Positions 1 through 10,817 of a stretch of 64,000 bases of DNA are shown piece by piece (the first letter of the stretch is position 1; the number at the start of each line of letters is the position of its first letter). The notes beneath the pieces are model-generated. The model worked only from the letters and a program-made list of their open reading frames with translations. It searched no databases and was not told where the DNA came from. The DNA lies in contig OY856186.1 in NCBI GenBank assembly GCA_963693315.1, positions 131,343,930 to 131,407,929 of the forward strand. The letters run 5' to 3'. The stretch comes from Diogma glabrata (Eukaryota > Arthropoda > Insecta > Diptera > Cylindrotomidae). The position numbers were made by a program, and so were the translations under genes.

Positions 1-249
1 GAATTGTTTTTGTTCAACAATAGGAAATACATTTATTCTTGTTTTGAGTAAATAAAGATCGTTTTCATTTTTTCTGTATAATTATAAGAAATTTTTGAAT
101 CAGAATAAGATTTCCATTTCTCAAATTGAACAGAGAAGTACACATCACTTTGTTACTTCCCCATCATTTATTTGATTCACAAATGTCAAAATGAGAGTAA
201 AATATTTTCATTTTAATCCTTTTTGTTTCTTTTTGAAACTTAAAGATCA

Positions 250-600
250 GATAATAATAAGTTATACGCGAGTATTCTCAATTTGATCCACGTAGATAAA
301 ATTAAGGAAAAAAAATTATCGATTTTATACCTTTTCTCTCAAATTGAACTTATGAGATCGAAATGAAACTAACTAATACTCGATTATTCTCGGTTGGATC
401 AACGTATATAAAATTGAGAAAAAAAATTCTCAGTTTTATTATTTTTCTCTCAAATTAAACTTATGAGATCGAAATGAAAATAATTAATATTCGATTACTT
501 TCGATTTGATCTTACGTAGATAAAATTGAGAAAAAAAATTTCTCGATTTCATTCTTTTTCTCTCAAATTGAACGTTTTATAAGAATAAGATCGAAATGAT
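250..600. repeat. Tandem repeat, ~111-bp unit, about three copies
   Basis: Three units start near 277, 388 and 499. Each holds a TTGATC-like core, a GATAAAATT-like stretch, a poly-A run, a TCTCAAATTGAAC-like segment and ATGAGATCGAAATGA. Units differ by scattered substitutions and small indels. Bases 1-249 are AT-rich with no clear structure. A region with similar CAATTTGAG-type words lies at 4560-5060, so both may be subterminal parts of one larger element; that link is inference. Confidence 0.6.
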
Positions 601-1342
601 TATAATTTTTTTTGATATAATACGTTCGAAGAAAAATTACGATACATTATTCAGTGAGAGAGTTTTTCAGCAGATGAACGCGTCCTATAACTTGTGAAAA
701 AAAAGTTTGTGTCCGTGCGAGAATTGATACTAGCTGTGCTTAAAATCAGCAATAATAAGAGTTCAAAAGGTAAGTTGCATGTTTCTCTAAATTTCTGCGT
801 TCATTAAAGTAAACTTGCGTGCACAGAACGAGAATTGGCTCATTCAGTTTGCCGGGAGTCCTGGGTTCAGTTTATTTGATGCATGTACTTACTACTATTG
901 GTGCTTAACTTACTGAATTAAATTACATCACACACAAAATTTCAAGACAATCGAAGGTGAAAATCGGATATTTTAAACAATTGGCTTGAAGCAAAACGGG
1001 GTCAAAAATTTCTTGCCATTTCTGGCAAATGCTTGCATGAAAAAATGTTAAAAATTGCATGAAAAGTTTTAAAAACATTTAAAATAAGTTTTAAATCTAA
1101 CAGTTTTTTTTGTTTTTAAAACTATAACTATTATGATGGAAAAATTCCAAAAGGAAATTATACAATTTGTATAAAAATTCTTCGACCAAATTAAGAGGTG
1201 CAGGTTGCTTGATTACACCGAAAAAAATTCGATTGGATACTCCAACAACTTCAGGATTACAATTGTTTGGTAAAACTTCTTACAATTGTTTCAGACAAAT
1301 GCATCGCATTAAACTTCGTTTTTATATTATTTTTAATATTAG
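601..1342. other. AT-rich stretch before the exon-like region
   Basis: No tandem or inverted repeat and no convincing reading frame was seen here. A pyrimidine/T-rich run followed by AG at 1341-1342 would serve as the splice acceptor of the exon-like segment that follows. Confidence 0.4.
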
Positions 1343-1779
1343 GTTCTTCGACGGTTGATCTTACTGAATATGATCAAAAAGAATTTCAAGAGCTGAAGCA
1401 AACCTTACCTGTCATTCAAGAGCCGTGGCTGACTATAGAAAGTTATTGGATACGGAGTTGTGAGGGTCGTCTAAGGGAGTTTAAAGAAGCAAAGGATAAA
1501 TCTTTAAAACATTTTTTAATGACTGGCCACTTTATAGAAATGCTATAATGCCAGCATTTTGGTAGGTTTGAAGTTGAAGGCATTTTAAGACTATTTTGGA
1601 ATTACAGATTCTTTTTTTTCTACAGATTGATTTAGATTTTAAAAGACTCTTTCCGAATAAACATAAAAAACTTTTGGAGAAGGCAAAACATTTTTTCGAA
1701 GTTGTGGTACCAGTGCTACGCAAACTAATTAAAGATAAGCAAAGTCTAAAGGATTTGAACGATATGCCAACTGACCCAG
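1343..1779 (+). pseudogene. Two exon-like pieces of an unrecognised gene, one frameshift
   Basis: Exon-like piece 1 (1343-1561) follows an AG acceptor and encodes a charged, helix-prone segment containing EYDQKEFQELKQ and EPWLTIESYW. A one-base shift near 1515 is needed to continue with a NDWPLYRNAI-like segment, which then meets a GTAGGT donor at 1562. Piece 2 begins at 1626 after TTTTCTACAG with IDLDFKRLFPNKHKK and runs to a GGTAAAC donor at 1780, giving a ~64-bp intron. The pattern (acidic/aromatic helical domain split by one short intron) resembles proteins found repeatedly in fly genomes, some of them transposon-associated, but I cannot name the family. The apparent frameshift argues for a decayed copy. 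A later frame at 1978-2211 could be a third exon, but nothing supports it strongly. Confidence 0.45.
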
Positions 1780-2377
1780 GTAAACAAGTTTTGATCACAA
1801 TTAAACTATAACGGAACATAATATATAGTTAAATGCATTAATTTGATTATGCATTAACTTGATCCTTTTATACTAGTTAAATAAAGTCCAAAATAAATAA
1901 TTCAATACAGTCCATTCATCTTTTGCAAGGCAGTCTTAGATCATGAAAAGTGTGTAGTTATTGAGTGTAGTTATGGTATGTTTATAAGTATACGGGTTTC
2001 TGGTGAAATGTTTCAAAAAAGATATTTTTCGCCACTGATTTCACAACCTTCAAAACTGACTTCGGCTTTATGTCCCATTAAGGAACTTAGCAGAGACAAC
2101 AATAAGCCGCCAGCCCGGTCGGTCCTTGGCAAGCTCCTCCCAGCCTTAAACAACTCCCAGAAATATAAAGACTTCTGCGATGCCGTTTTTTATACCCCGT
2201 TGAATTTTTAGATACTAGAAGTTTTTACCGTCCAAAAAGTAAAAACTTCTTCGTTCTCTTTGAACTCCCCAAATTAATGAGGGGCCATACAACTAAAAGA
2301 AAAACCTAACCCGAAATAATACAATTAATTCTAAATTGACGGCCAGAAGAGCATAATAACGAGAGTGAGGGTGACCA

Positions 2378-3093
2378 CCCAACTAGCATTTTAACTTCTT
2401 TTAAAACACTAAACAGTCTTACCGAAACTAACTTCCCCACCTTCATAGTTTCTTTAAAATTTCTAAGCAGTTTCGATAAAGGCCATTTGGAGAACTTTCC
2501 CCGCCTTTCCCCGCCTTGTGCAAAATAAGTCTAAATAATAGATTAAAAAACAAAAACCACCTTATGCACAATACTTTTTTGACAAAAACGAAACGATTTC
2601 AATTTCGTATAAACCCATTGAAATTACATGTCACATATCTTTTTCCATAAAAAGTAATCCCCTGAATTACACTATATTGTCTACATCTAAATTTAGTTGA
2701 AATAATAGAAGCAATAGCTTCCGTCAGTTTGACATATTTCGTTTCAGATATTGAAGCAATTTTTAGAGTATGACAGCTGTGCTTCTATACGATCTGTAAA
2801 CAGTTACAACCGAAACAACTACAATCCTAATGACAGCTATAACTTCTATAACCTTTTTTCGGAAGCTCTATTTAGTGATCTGTAGATAAGTTTCGGTAAA
2901 GCTTCTTATATTAAATATAGAAATATTTTAGAAGCTTTCATTCCGGCGGTGCGGAGAACTTCTCTATGGAAGTTGTATATCGAAACTTTATAGAAGTAAA
3001 ATATAACTAGCTTCCACTTAGAAGCTTAAGCGAAACTTTATTGAAGCTAAAACTTATATAATTCCAAATTGAGAAGTAAATTTGCTAGTTGGG
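2378..3093. mobile_element. 716-bp MITE with imperfect terminal inverted repeats
   Basis: The left end CCCAACTAGCATTTTAACTT is the approximate reverse complement of the right end, AAGTAAATTTGCTAGTTGGG, giving ~25-bp imperfect TIRs. The interior is non-coding and full of short words such as AGAAGCTT, GAAACTT and CTTCTATA in both orientations. No clean target-site duplication was found, so the superfamily is left open. Confidence 0.6.
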
Positions 3094-4162
3094 CACCCGC
3101 TGCAGTGTGAAAAATTACTCAGCACAATTTCACACAACTGACGTCGTCGTTAATCGTCGAACTAAGGCAAACAGGGCATGGACGGTATAAACCTACCTAC
3201 TGCCCCGCAGGCACTCGAGGTAACCATTCCTTTCGGCAGTTGTTTTTAAGTCTACACTGTTATCAAATTCCTCCTGTTTCCTTCCTACCCTTTTGATATC
3301 GTACAGGGTAATCATTCCCTTAAGTATTTTATTTCTCTTATCCCATATCCATTTGTTTTTTGTTGTTTTTTTCCTATACTTAATTTTTTTTTAAATTATT
3401 ATTATTATTCTTCTTTATTTTCTAGTTATTGTTTTTTTTCCCGTTTTAATTTTGTTCTTTGTTTTTTTTAAATAATTCAATTTTTATCATGGTTGCATGA
3501 CTCCTGCATGGGAGTTCATGGGGAACCGAGAGTGTTGTTTGTTTAGGCGAATAGCTGTCTCAATACCGAAACATTCGTCGCATCCATAAAAAAAAAATCT
3601 ATCTGGTATTCTGTTGCCTGCCCAATTAGATTCTGGAGGCTTCCGGGTAGGAACAGTGTTCTCACGTTCCACGTTTGATTCAAAAAGATTGTCCAGGTAC
3701 AATAGCAAGGGAGGTCTAAACAAGAAAGACGTTCCATTCCAAGGTTTATGTTGTCTTTTATTAACAATTGTTTTTTACGGGACGAGGAAAACCGCCTCTT
3801 ACGACACGCATGAGTGCGGTGGGCTGATTTTTTTGAAGAAGGGGACTTCAATCCCACAGGTGGGCCTATGATGAAATTGGATTAGCCACGCTACAACCCA
3901 TTTCAGTCGCCTCTTACGACACGCATGCAGTGGATTGTTTTTTTCCCTCAATAGAAGTCACTTATTTCAGCAGACTTTAACTAATTTATCTGATTCACTT
4001 CAATAGTAATTTAATTTTATATTTTTATTTTAATTTTTACAGAGCTACGACAGTTAAAACTGTTCAAATTAATTCACTACGCTACGAGACTAAATACAAG
4101 AATTCCTGCAACAAATAAGAAAGGAATGTGGAAGCCGACTATTCTCAATTCGATTAGCTCAT
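3094..4162. other. Non-coding stretch with a duplicated 20-bp motif
   Basis: The words CGCCTCTTACGACACGCATG occur at about 3795 and again at about 3909 in the same orientation, both in a GC-richer patch (3480-3960). A T-rich run spans 3340-3480. The patch has frames on both strands but none resembles a known protein. The motif looks like part of a dispersed insect repeat; this is from memory of similar sequences and is uncertain. Confidence 0.4.
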
Positions 4163-4280
4163 TTGTACAAAATGTGTTATAAAAAAAAATTAAAAATTAT
4201 AATTAATTTATTTTTAAATTATCTATTTAAAATAAAAGAATATTTTTTAAAAATAGTGATTTTTTTATCCCGTTTAAGGT

Positions 4281-4408
4281 TAATGGAACATCGGTGGATT
4301 GAGAGTTTTATTCCAGTTCCTTATTTTTCCAAGGTTGCTATTTTACTGGTTATAGCTGTCTCAGTAGTGGTGTTTCTTAAAGGTCTATGTGATAAGAAAC
4401 AACTCTGA
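4281..4408 (+). other. Short frame with one predicted membrane segment
   Basis: An ATG at 4281 opens a ~42-codon frame ending in a stop at 4406-4408. Near its C end is VAILLVIAVSVVVFLKG, a plausible single membrane helix followed by charged residues. No family is recognised and no transcription signal is visible. It could be the last exon of the decayed gene upstream or chance. Confidence 0.2.
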
Positions 4409-4559
4409 CAGCCATAAGTCAATCTTAATAGCCGTACAACATCGAGTGCATGTCCGATACATTTAGCAATACGGAAGCATGTAAAAATCTTCCCGCGGGT
4501 TTAAAAACCCTGACAGGCAGCTTTTTATTTGCTTTTGTGGGTGTCACTGAACGTACCGC

Positions 4560-5060
4560 ATTCCCACTGAAATTGAGAAAAATCTTTTCTCAAACTAAAT
4601 ATTGTCATCTTCGATTTGAGAAAACATTTTTCTTAAAATGATAATGAATTGATTCAAAATGAAATATACCGGATCAATACCAAAAGTAACATACGATCAT
4701 GTCGATCAAAAAAATTCTTAAAATGATCAGAATTTCTTAAAATGAGCTTTTGGTTTCTCAACTTCTTCCGCTCAAATTCTTGAAGAAATACAACTCAATC
4801 TTAAATTGATACTTTTGGTATTGATTTGATACAACAAGTTTATAAGCTTTGAGAATAATATCGAGAATATAATATCAAAATAAGAAATTTGTTTATCATA
4901 ATCAGTAGATTTACATCAACTCACAAAAATAAACCAAAGTTCAATCTGATGCAGCATTTTATATCAATTTGAGAACTCATATTCTCGTCCATATATTGAT
5001 ATACAAAAATCATCAATTTGATGATTTTTTTATCAAATTTAACTCTTTTTTTCTCTCTGT
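4560..5060. repeat. AT-rich segment with repeated CAATTTGAG/CTCAAATTG-type words
   Basis: Short words such as AAATTGAGAAAA, TTTGAGAAAACA, AAAATGAT and ATCAATTTGATGAT recur in direct and inverted orientation. ATCATCAATTTGATGAT near 5010 is a local dyad. Similar words fill 250-600. From 5061 to 5800 I see only AT-rich DNA without repeats or genes. Confidence 0.35.
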
Positions 5061-5818
5061 GTACCAACATCAAAACCATGGCGAAACACAATATCCTTTG
5101 TTTGGTTTTCTGCTTGCGATATACAAGTTAAAGGAATCGGAAATTCGAATTTACGAACAGAATTAACTTTTGTTGCTGAGAAGCTGAAACTAAAGTTTCA
5201 ATTTAGAAAACATTTACTAAGTCGTGTAATTATTGTCTATTTAAGAAATTTAAAGCGCGAATAGTTTGCTGTTTGTGTTAATTGTTTTGTTTTTGTGAGC
5301 GAAAAATAAATATTTATCATGGGTGGTGCTCAAAAACCAGTTGCTAATACAAGTGGTCAAAACAGGATCAATTCACCTTGTCTTTTCAGGTCCTCCATAA
5401 AACATTTATTTTAAATTTCATCTCAATACTTTGATTTTTTGGTTACTGTTAATTTTTTCAAAATCGTACTTTGCAAAATTGACCGCTTTTTATCCTTTCC
5501 TTATATTTGTAATAACATATGTGGCATCTATTATATGACCCATCTTTTAGAAGAAAAACCTTGAAGCCTTTAAATCCACCTTTGAATAGGAACAAACCTT
5601 GAAGCCTTTAAATCTAAATTAAATAATCGTGTATTTTATTAATGGTAAGAATTTAGTGGAAGATTAAATCCACATATACTTTAGTTCTGGTTAAAAATAG
5701 TTTTTTGTCTATATAATATTTTCACTTTGGTCCTAGACCGAGTCCTTTTAAAAAGCCGGGCCCGGGGGGAAAAACTTTTGAAAAAAAAATCACAAAATCA
5801 GAAGCCAAAACAAAAAAT

Positions 5819-5936
5819 CAAATTTAGCCTAAACGCATAATTAACAAAAAAGGAGTTTGGAAGAGTGACCCAAAACAAAAAAAAAGCAAATTTAACCTGA
5901 ACGCATAATTAACAAAAAAAGGAGTTTGGAAGAGTG
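5819..5936 (+). repeat. Direct duplication of a ~49-bp unit at the start of the A-rich locus
   Basis: The unit runs from CAAATTTAGCCT to GGAGTTTGGAAGAGTG (5819-5867) and is repeated at 5887-5936 with a few changes. It stands just before the first structured island. A small CGAT-aat-ATCG hairpin and an imperfect GACGACC/GGTGGTC hairpin follow at 5938-5978. Confidence 0.65.
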
Positions 5937-5939
5937 TTT

Positions 5940-6445
5940 CGATAATATCGGTGGACGACCAGAGAACAGAGGTGGTCTAACTATAGCTCAGAAAGCCAAG
6001 GGTTAGCATTTTCCTACTCCCTGTTACTTGGCAAGCCAATGACACCACCGGAAAACCCTGTGTTGAAAATAAATAAGTCGGTTTTGGGATAGAGAACGTC
6101 AGTCACAGCAGCCCGAACGACAGGCGATTCACGTTCTTCCTATTATCCAACAGGTTACGCTCTAACGAAAAGAATTCTCGAAGACAATGGAAGTTAAATT
6201 TAATGAGCGTAACACTTGGTGGTCATGACCTCATTGAGAACCCACGAATGTGGTAAAATAATTATGGTGGGATGACCTAGATGGTAAACCATCAGGAGTC
6301 AACAAGATCTGAGCCATATCAAATCATCACTCACGACCCTCTCGCAGCAGGCAATTCTCACCCAACTAAGGTACGCAGGATCGTAAGCCCCGTTAGGTAT
6401 ATGTCTGAAGGAACTTTCCTACCTGTGCGGTTTTAAAATAAACAT
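5940..6445 (+). ncRNA. Candidate structured RNA module, copy 1
   Basis: A GC-richer island inside A-rich DNA. It shares CTATAGCTCAGAAAGCCAAG, a CGAAGACAATGG word, GGTGGGATG and CTGAAGG, in this order, with the island at 10255-10770. Helices seen here: 6093-6099/6131-6137 (AGAACGT/ACGTTCT); 6154-6162/6205-6213 (GTTACGCTC/GAGCGTAAC, 42-nt loop); 6273-6301 (bulged hairpin around GATGGT-aa-ACCATC); and 6395-6399/6420-6424 (AGGTA/TACCT around CTGAAGG, enclosed by CCG/CGG). All four positions form helices of different sequence in the other copy. This points to selection on a folded transcript. There are no long reading frames. Strand is inferred from loop wording and the A-rich linker sense. Transcription is not shown by sequence alone. 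Confidence 0.5.
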
Positions 6446-6466
6446 ACAAAAACTTAAACTTAAATG

Positions 6467-6788
6467 TTGTCTGTGTGTCAAGGACTTACGAGTTCTACCT
6501 TTCCCCCAGAACAACAACTCTACAACAACAAAAATATAAACTAAACGTCAACGAATTGTCTGCGCGTCAGGACTTACAAGAATCTTGCCTTTCGCCCACA
6601 GAACAAAACTTGACCAATCAAACACCTCAAAAACTAAACCAAACAGAATTGTCTGAGCGTCAGGACTTACAAGAACCTTGCCTTTCGCCCACAGAACCAA
6701 ACTGAATAACAAAAACAATCTCAAACACAAATGTTGTCTGTTGCGCGTCAGGACTTACAAGACTTACTCTTGCCTTTCGCCCACAGAA
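6467..6788 (+). repeat. Four tandem copies of a hairpin-forming unit
   Basis: Units begin at 6467, 6556, 6659 and 6734 with TTGTCTG and end with CAGAAC. Inside each of units 2-4 lies a CAAG...CTTG hairpin whose loop differs in sequence and length, enclosed by TCTG/CAGA and GCG/CGC pairs. Unit 1 keeps the outer TCTG/CAGA pair but has diverged in the middle. A-rich linkers separate the units. Frames through the repeat exist on both strands but are by-products of the repetition. Confidence 0.65.
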
Positions 6789-6959
6789 CAACGAACAGCT
6801 ACAAAAATTCATACAAAAAAAATCAAAATATTAAGCCTAAATAATTAAAAAAATTAAAACCAGAATACAAAAAAAAATTCAAATGCAAAAATGCAAACCA
6901 AAAACAAAACTAAATACCTCAATTTCAACAAATTTTCCAAATGAAAAGAAATAATAAGA

Positions 6960-7160
6960 CTTAAAAATCTAACACATGACCACAGGGCAGGATCAGTGCC
7001 TCACTCAGGCCTTCCATCTGCTCCCTGCAGGGATTGCAGACCGCACTACTGTTGGCCAGGGTGATTTGGAGAGTGGAAGTCATAGTGACTTAAAGAAACC
7101 CGAATGAAAAGAAATTGAAAATAAAACAAAACTAGGGGGGTTTCACAACAAAATGGACGC
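6960..7160 (+). other. GC-richer island in the A-rich locus
   Basis: A block rich in CAGG, CTCC and GGCC words stands out from the surrounding A-rich DNA. It includes CTCCCTGCAGGGATTGCAGA with the CCCTGCAGGG palindrome near 7021. No paralogue was found in the window and no protein frame is convincing. It may be another folded module of the same locus. Confidence 0.35.
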
Positions 7161-7366
7161 AGCGAGATTGAAGGATCTGATGCCGACCAGAAAACCAAGG
7201 GTAAACAATAAAATGTGTCAATTCAAGTAGAATTTCAAACCAACAAACTATACAAATATTCAATAAATGTTCAAAAAAAATTTATGCTTTTCAAAAAACT
7301 AAAAAAATTCGTACAACGCATGGAGGGATCAGTTTTTATTAATTTGATAATTTTTTTCTATTTTTT

Positions 7367-7961
7367 GATCCACGGGTGCGACAACCCCGCGTACTCCAGT
7401 CCCTGCTATTGGCATATGAGTTAACGTGAGATATCACATACCACTGGCAATAGCAGTGAGATATCACTAGCCAAGGTGATACCTTAGGGGTGCTGGCGGA
7501 TGAACTGTATTCAGTCAACGGTAGCACTCTCAATCTTAGCTAATGAATATTCCTTGATGCTGGAACGCTGTAGCTTGCTCGAAGAAACGAGCCTTCATAT
7601 AACTATACATCTGAGCTTAAATCATTGAAAATATACTGCGTCCCATAATCAAGGATTATGCCATTAGCTGGACTATTGGCAAACCAATTTTAGTTTTGTT
7701 CCTGCAAGCTTTTAAAACAAATTTGCTTTTTATCTCTTATTTTATTTTTATTTTCCCTATCCTATCACGAAATATTGGCCTATGTCATATTTTATATGTG
7801 ATAGGATTTATTGTTTAGTTATCCATTATTTAACCAAAAAATATTAAAAACAAAACAAAAAAAAAAACAGATTTGCGTCCATTAACATCCTTAGAACGCA
7901 TGTTGTTGTGGGACCTTGGTCTTAAAAGGTTTTTATGTGTTGTTGTGACATATATTGTAAT
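7367..7961 (+). repeat. Dispersed ~600-bp structured module, copy A
   Basis: This segment matches 21974-22663 and 36233-36935 (inside the two Helitrons) and, in part, 43262-43389 (inverted) and 61639-61790. It starts near GATCCACGGGTGCGAC and ends with TGTGTTGTTGTGACATATAT. It contains CTGCTATTG (7403-7411) pairing with CAATAGCAG (7448-7456), two GTGAGATATCAC words, GTGCT/AGCAC around 7490-7530, and GCTCG-aagaaa-CGAGC near 7576. Unlike the Helitron copies it lacks the left 90-bp inverted repeat that mirrors its right end, so it may represent the form before that addition. Confidence 0.65.
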
Positions 7962-10140
7962 GCCTACTACACATCACATTTTATTAAAAAAAAAAAAAAA
8001 AAAAAAAAATTCAAAACGTATAAACAAATTTCAAAACTAAAAACGTCAAAAAGAATTTAACCAAAATAAAAAATATTTTTCAAAACAAAATTCTGAAAAC
8101 AAAACAATACCAATAATCTTGAGTTGGAGTTTGGCAGGTGTAGACAAAATTATTTCGATGAGAAAAAAATTTAAAATTAAAAAATCAAAGAAGAAACTAA
8201 ATGACAAAACAAAAATTCAAAATTTTTTGTACTACTATTCAAAAAAAATTTAAATTGACTAAATTGAAAGTTTAAAAAAAAATTAAATTGACTAAAATAA
8301 GCCTCTAACCTTTCAATTAAAAGATGGTTGGAGCTGGAGGTTGGTTGGTTGAGTCGAGAGCTGGTAAAATTTTTAACTAAAGAAGTTCAAAATATCACAC
8401 AAAAGTATTCAAAAAAAATTAGCCAAAATTCAAAAATTACTTAAACAATTCACAACAATCAACAAAAATCTCAAAAACTACTAAAAACATTATACAAAAA
8501 AAATTTTAAATTTACCAAAAATTTAAAATGCCACAAACATATTCAAAACTTAAAAATTTACTAATTTACAATAAAGTTAAGAATTTACAAAATTTTAATA
8601 CATTTAAAAAAACAAAACAAAATTTTTAATATCCAAAAAAAATATCTTCAAAATTAAAAAAATATTTACAAACATTTGACATCTAAAAATAAAAAAATAC
8701 TTTTCAAGAAAATTAATAAAAATTGTTTTAAATTATGAAAACAAAAAAAAAATTCCAAAAATTATAACAATTTTTCCAAAAAAATTAACAAAAATTTTCC
8801 TAAAAATTTTTTTTCAAAAAAACTCAAAAAAACTAAAAACTATACAAAAATTAAATAATACAAAACAAGAAAAATTACAAGAAATTTTATATATACAAAC
8901 ATCAAACTTAAGTATACAAAAATTTTCAAACAAAATATTCCAAAAATTCAAACAAATTAAAATTTCAAAACAAATAATTTCACACAAAAAAATTTTCAAA
9001 ATTATTTAAAAATTAGAAATAGTCTAATAGTCTAACTACAACTAATATTAACTTACAAAATTTACTTAATAAACGTTCAAAAAACACTTCCTCAATTAAA
9101 AAATAAATATAAAAATTACAAAATTATTAAAAAAAACTTCCAAAAATCTATATAATTTAGATAAAACTAAATTCTAAATAAATTTCCAGAAAATTAAACA
9201 AATGTCAAAAAATTACTTCTTCAAAAAAATTTAACAAAAATGTACAAAATTTCAAAGTCTATTTAAAATATCTAGAACTTACACAACAAATTTTCGAAAT
9301 TATTAAACCATTCAAAATATCTGAACATTACGAATTAAAATTTTCAAAATCAATTCTAAATATCTAAAAAACATTTCTTAAAACTCTAAAATTTACAAAA
9401 TTTACTTAAAAAACTACAACAGCTCAAGCTTGAACTCAAAAAAAAATTTACTATAATGACAATATTAACAAAATTTATAAAACAATTACAACGACACAAA
9501 AAATTTTCACCATTATTCAAAATTTCAAAAAAAATTTAAACACTTACAAACTTCAAAAAATTCCCAAAATAATAACAAAAGTTATCCAAAATTTGTCAAA
9601 AACTTTTCTAGAAATACATTTTACAAAAAAAATTTCGAAAGACGATTTACTAAAAATTTTACGACAAAAGAAAATTGAAAATTAAAATCTATTTAAAATT
9701 CTAAAATTCAAAAAAAACTTTATGAAAATAACAACAGATTTACCAAAAATTTAAAAGTTTCATACAAACATTTAACAATTAAATATTAAAAAAGTATGAC
9801 TCACCTTTTCTTAAATACTAAATTAAAAACTAATTTAAACAAAACTTAAGAAAATCAAAAACTTTCACAAAAATACTAAAACACAAGATCATTAAGTAAT
9901 TCTAAATTATAAAATTAAGAAAATACGAAACTTCTAATTTAATTCTAAATTACAAGATTCCAAAATATAGAAAAAGTTTCCAAAATCAAAATTGCTAAAC
10001 TTTCAAGACATATACCAAAAATTCAAAATTCTATAAAAGTCAAAAAATAAATTAGTTCTAAAAATTCTTAAAAACATACAACAAAAATTCTAAAAGATTC
10101 ACAAATATACAACAAAAATCACTTTTCCAAAAACAAATTA
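7962..10140 (+). other. Long A-rich, G-poor non-coding linker
   Basis: More than 2 kb of sequence dominated by A, with T and C present and G very scarce on this strand. Recurring words are CAAAAATT, TTCAAAA and TTTACAAA, but no exact tandem unit could be set. A pure A run occurs at about 7985-8009. Small G-containing patches at 8120-8160 and 8330-8380 (TTGGAGTTTGGCAGG, GGAGGTTGGTTGGTTGAG) break it. No gene is visible. Confidence 0.6.
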
Positions 10141-10254
10141 GGTAGAGTTGTGGCTGACAGATCAAGCAGTCCAAAAAACTAGGTGGTGATAAAAATTAAA
10201 CTAAACTAACGGGCTTTTAATAGGCTGTTCAGGTGTTGGCGTCAGTTTGAGAAG

Positions 10255-10770
10255 CAAACACATGAGGTCTAGCTATAGCTCAGAAAGCCAAGGGCTAGCA
10301 TTTTCTAGCATATGTTCCCTGTCGTCCCAATACCAACACCCAAACAGTCTGTAAGGAGAAAAAGTTGTTAGAACTGGTGTTCTTTTGGATGCAACAACCG
10401 TGGCACGAAGGACAGACAAACATATCTCTGTTATCGTCCACGGATATTGTCTTCCCACAACACCCTAACAGGCTATGCTCTAAAAATTGGTATCGAAGAC
10501 AATGGTAAAATAAATTTAGATGAGCATAGGATTATAAAGATTTTGTTCCGTTGAGTACCCAAGGCCTATCGAAACATTCGCAGGGTGGGATGGTATTGGC
10601 GGAAACCTCCAATAACCAACAAGGTCCATCACCAGCTTGTTCCGTCATCCCTGACCTCCTCGACGAAACAATCACTTTACTTTAACTCGGAGCTCGCGCG
10701 GTCGTAACGTCCCGATAATCATTAGCCTGAAGGGCTATTACTCACTCCTGCGGTATTCACTAACACAAAA
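10255..10770 (+). ncRNA. Candidate structured RNA module, copy 2
   Basis: Diverged paralogue of 5940-6445. It starts with CTAGCTATAGCTCAGAAAGC and keeps the same order of conserved words. Helices at matching positions: 10398-10403/10438-10443 (CCGTGG/CCACGG); 10473-10480/10522-10529 (CTATGCTC/GAGCATAG, 41-nt loop); 10592-10617 (GGTATTGG-c-GG-AAA-CC-t-CCAATAACC); and 10723-10727/10733-10737 (TAGCC/GGCTA with loop TGAAG). Relative to copy 1 the second helix carries two compensatory pair changes, and the others differ almost entirely in sequence while still pairing. An extra GCTAG/CTAGC hairpin lies at 10297-10312. It ends about 25 bp before the LINE insertion point. Confidence 0.5.
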
Positions 10771-10793
10771 CTAACAATTTAAAAAAACACTAA

Positions 10794-10802
10794 AAACACA
10801 AA
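10794..10802 (+). repeat. Left target-site duplication of the LINE
   Basis: AAACACAAA immediately before the LINE, repeated at 15453-15461 directly after its A-rich tail. Joining the two flanks restores continuous A-rich locus sequence. Confidence 0.6.
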
Positions 10803-10817
10803 TTTAAAAAACCATCA

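Noticed and set aside
3487..3871. Overlapping frames of 78-104 residues near 3.5-3.9 kb
   Set aside because: Open on three frames at once with no recognisable domain; the GC-richer patch looks like dispersed repeat sequence.
6475..6730. Frames over the 6.5-kb tandem hairpins on both strands
   Set aside because: The frames follow the repeat period and code only for repeated short peptides; units differ by lengths that break the frame.
7137..7200. Hammerhead ribozyme core (CTGATG with a later GAAA)
   Set aside because: The CTGANGA core is not complete and no matching stems are found.
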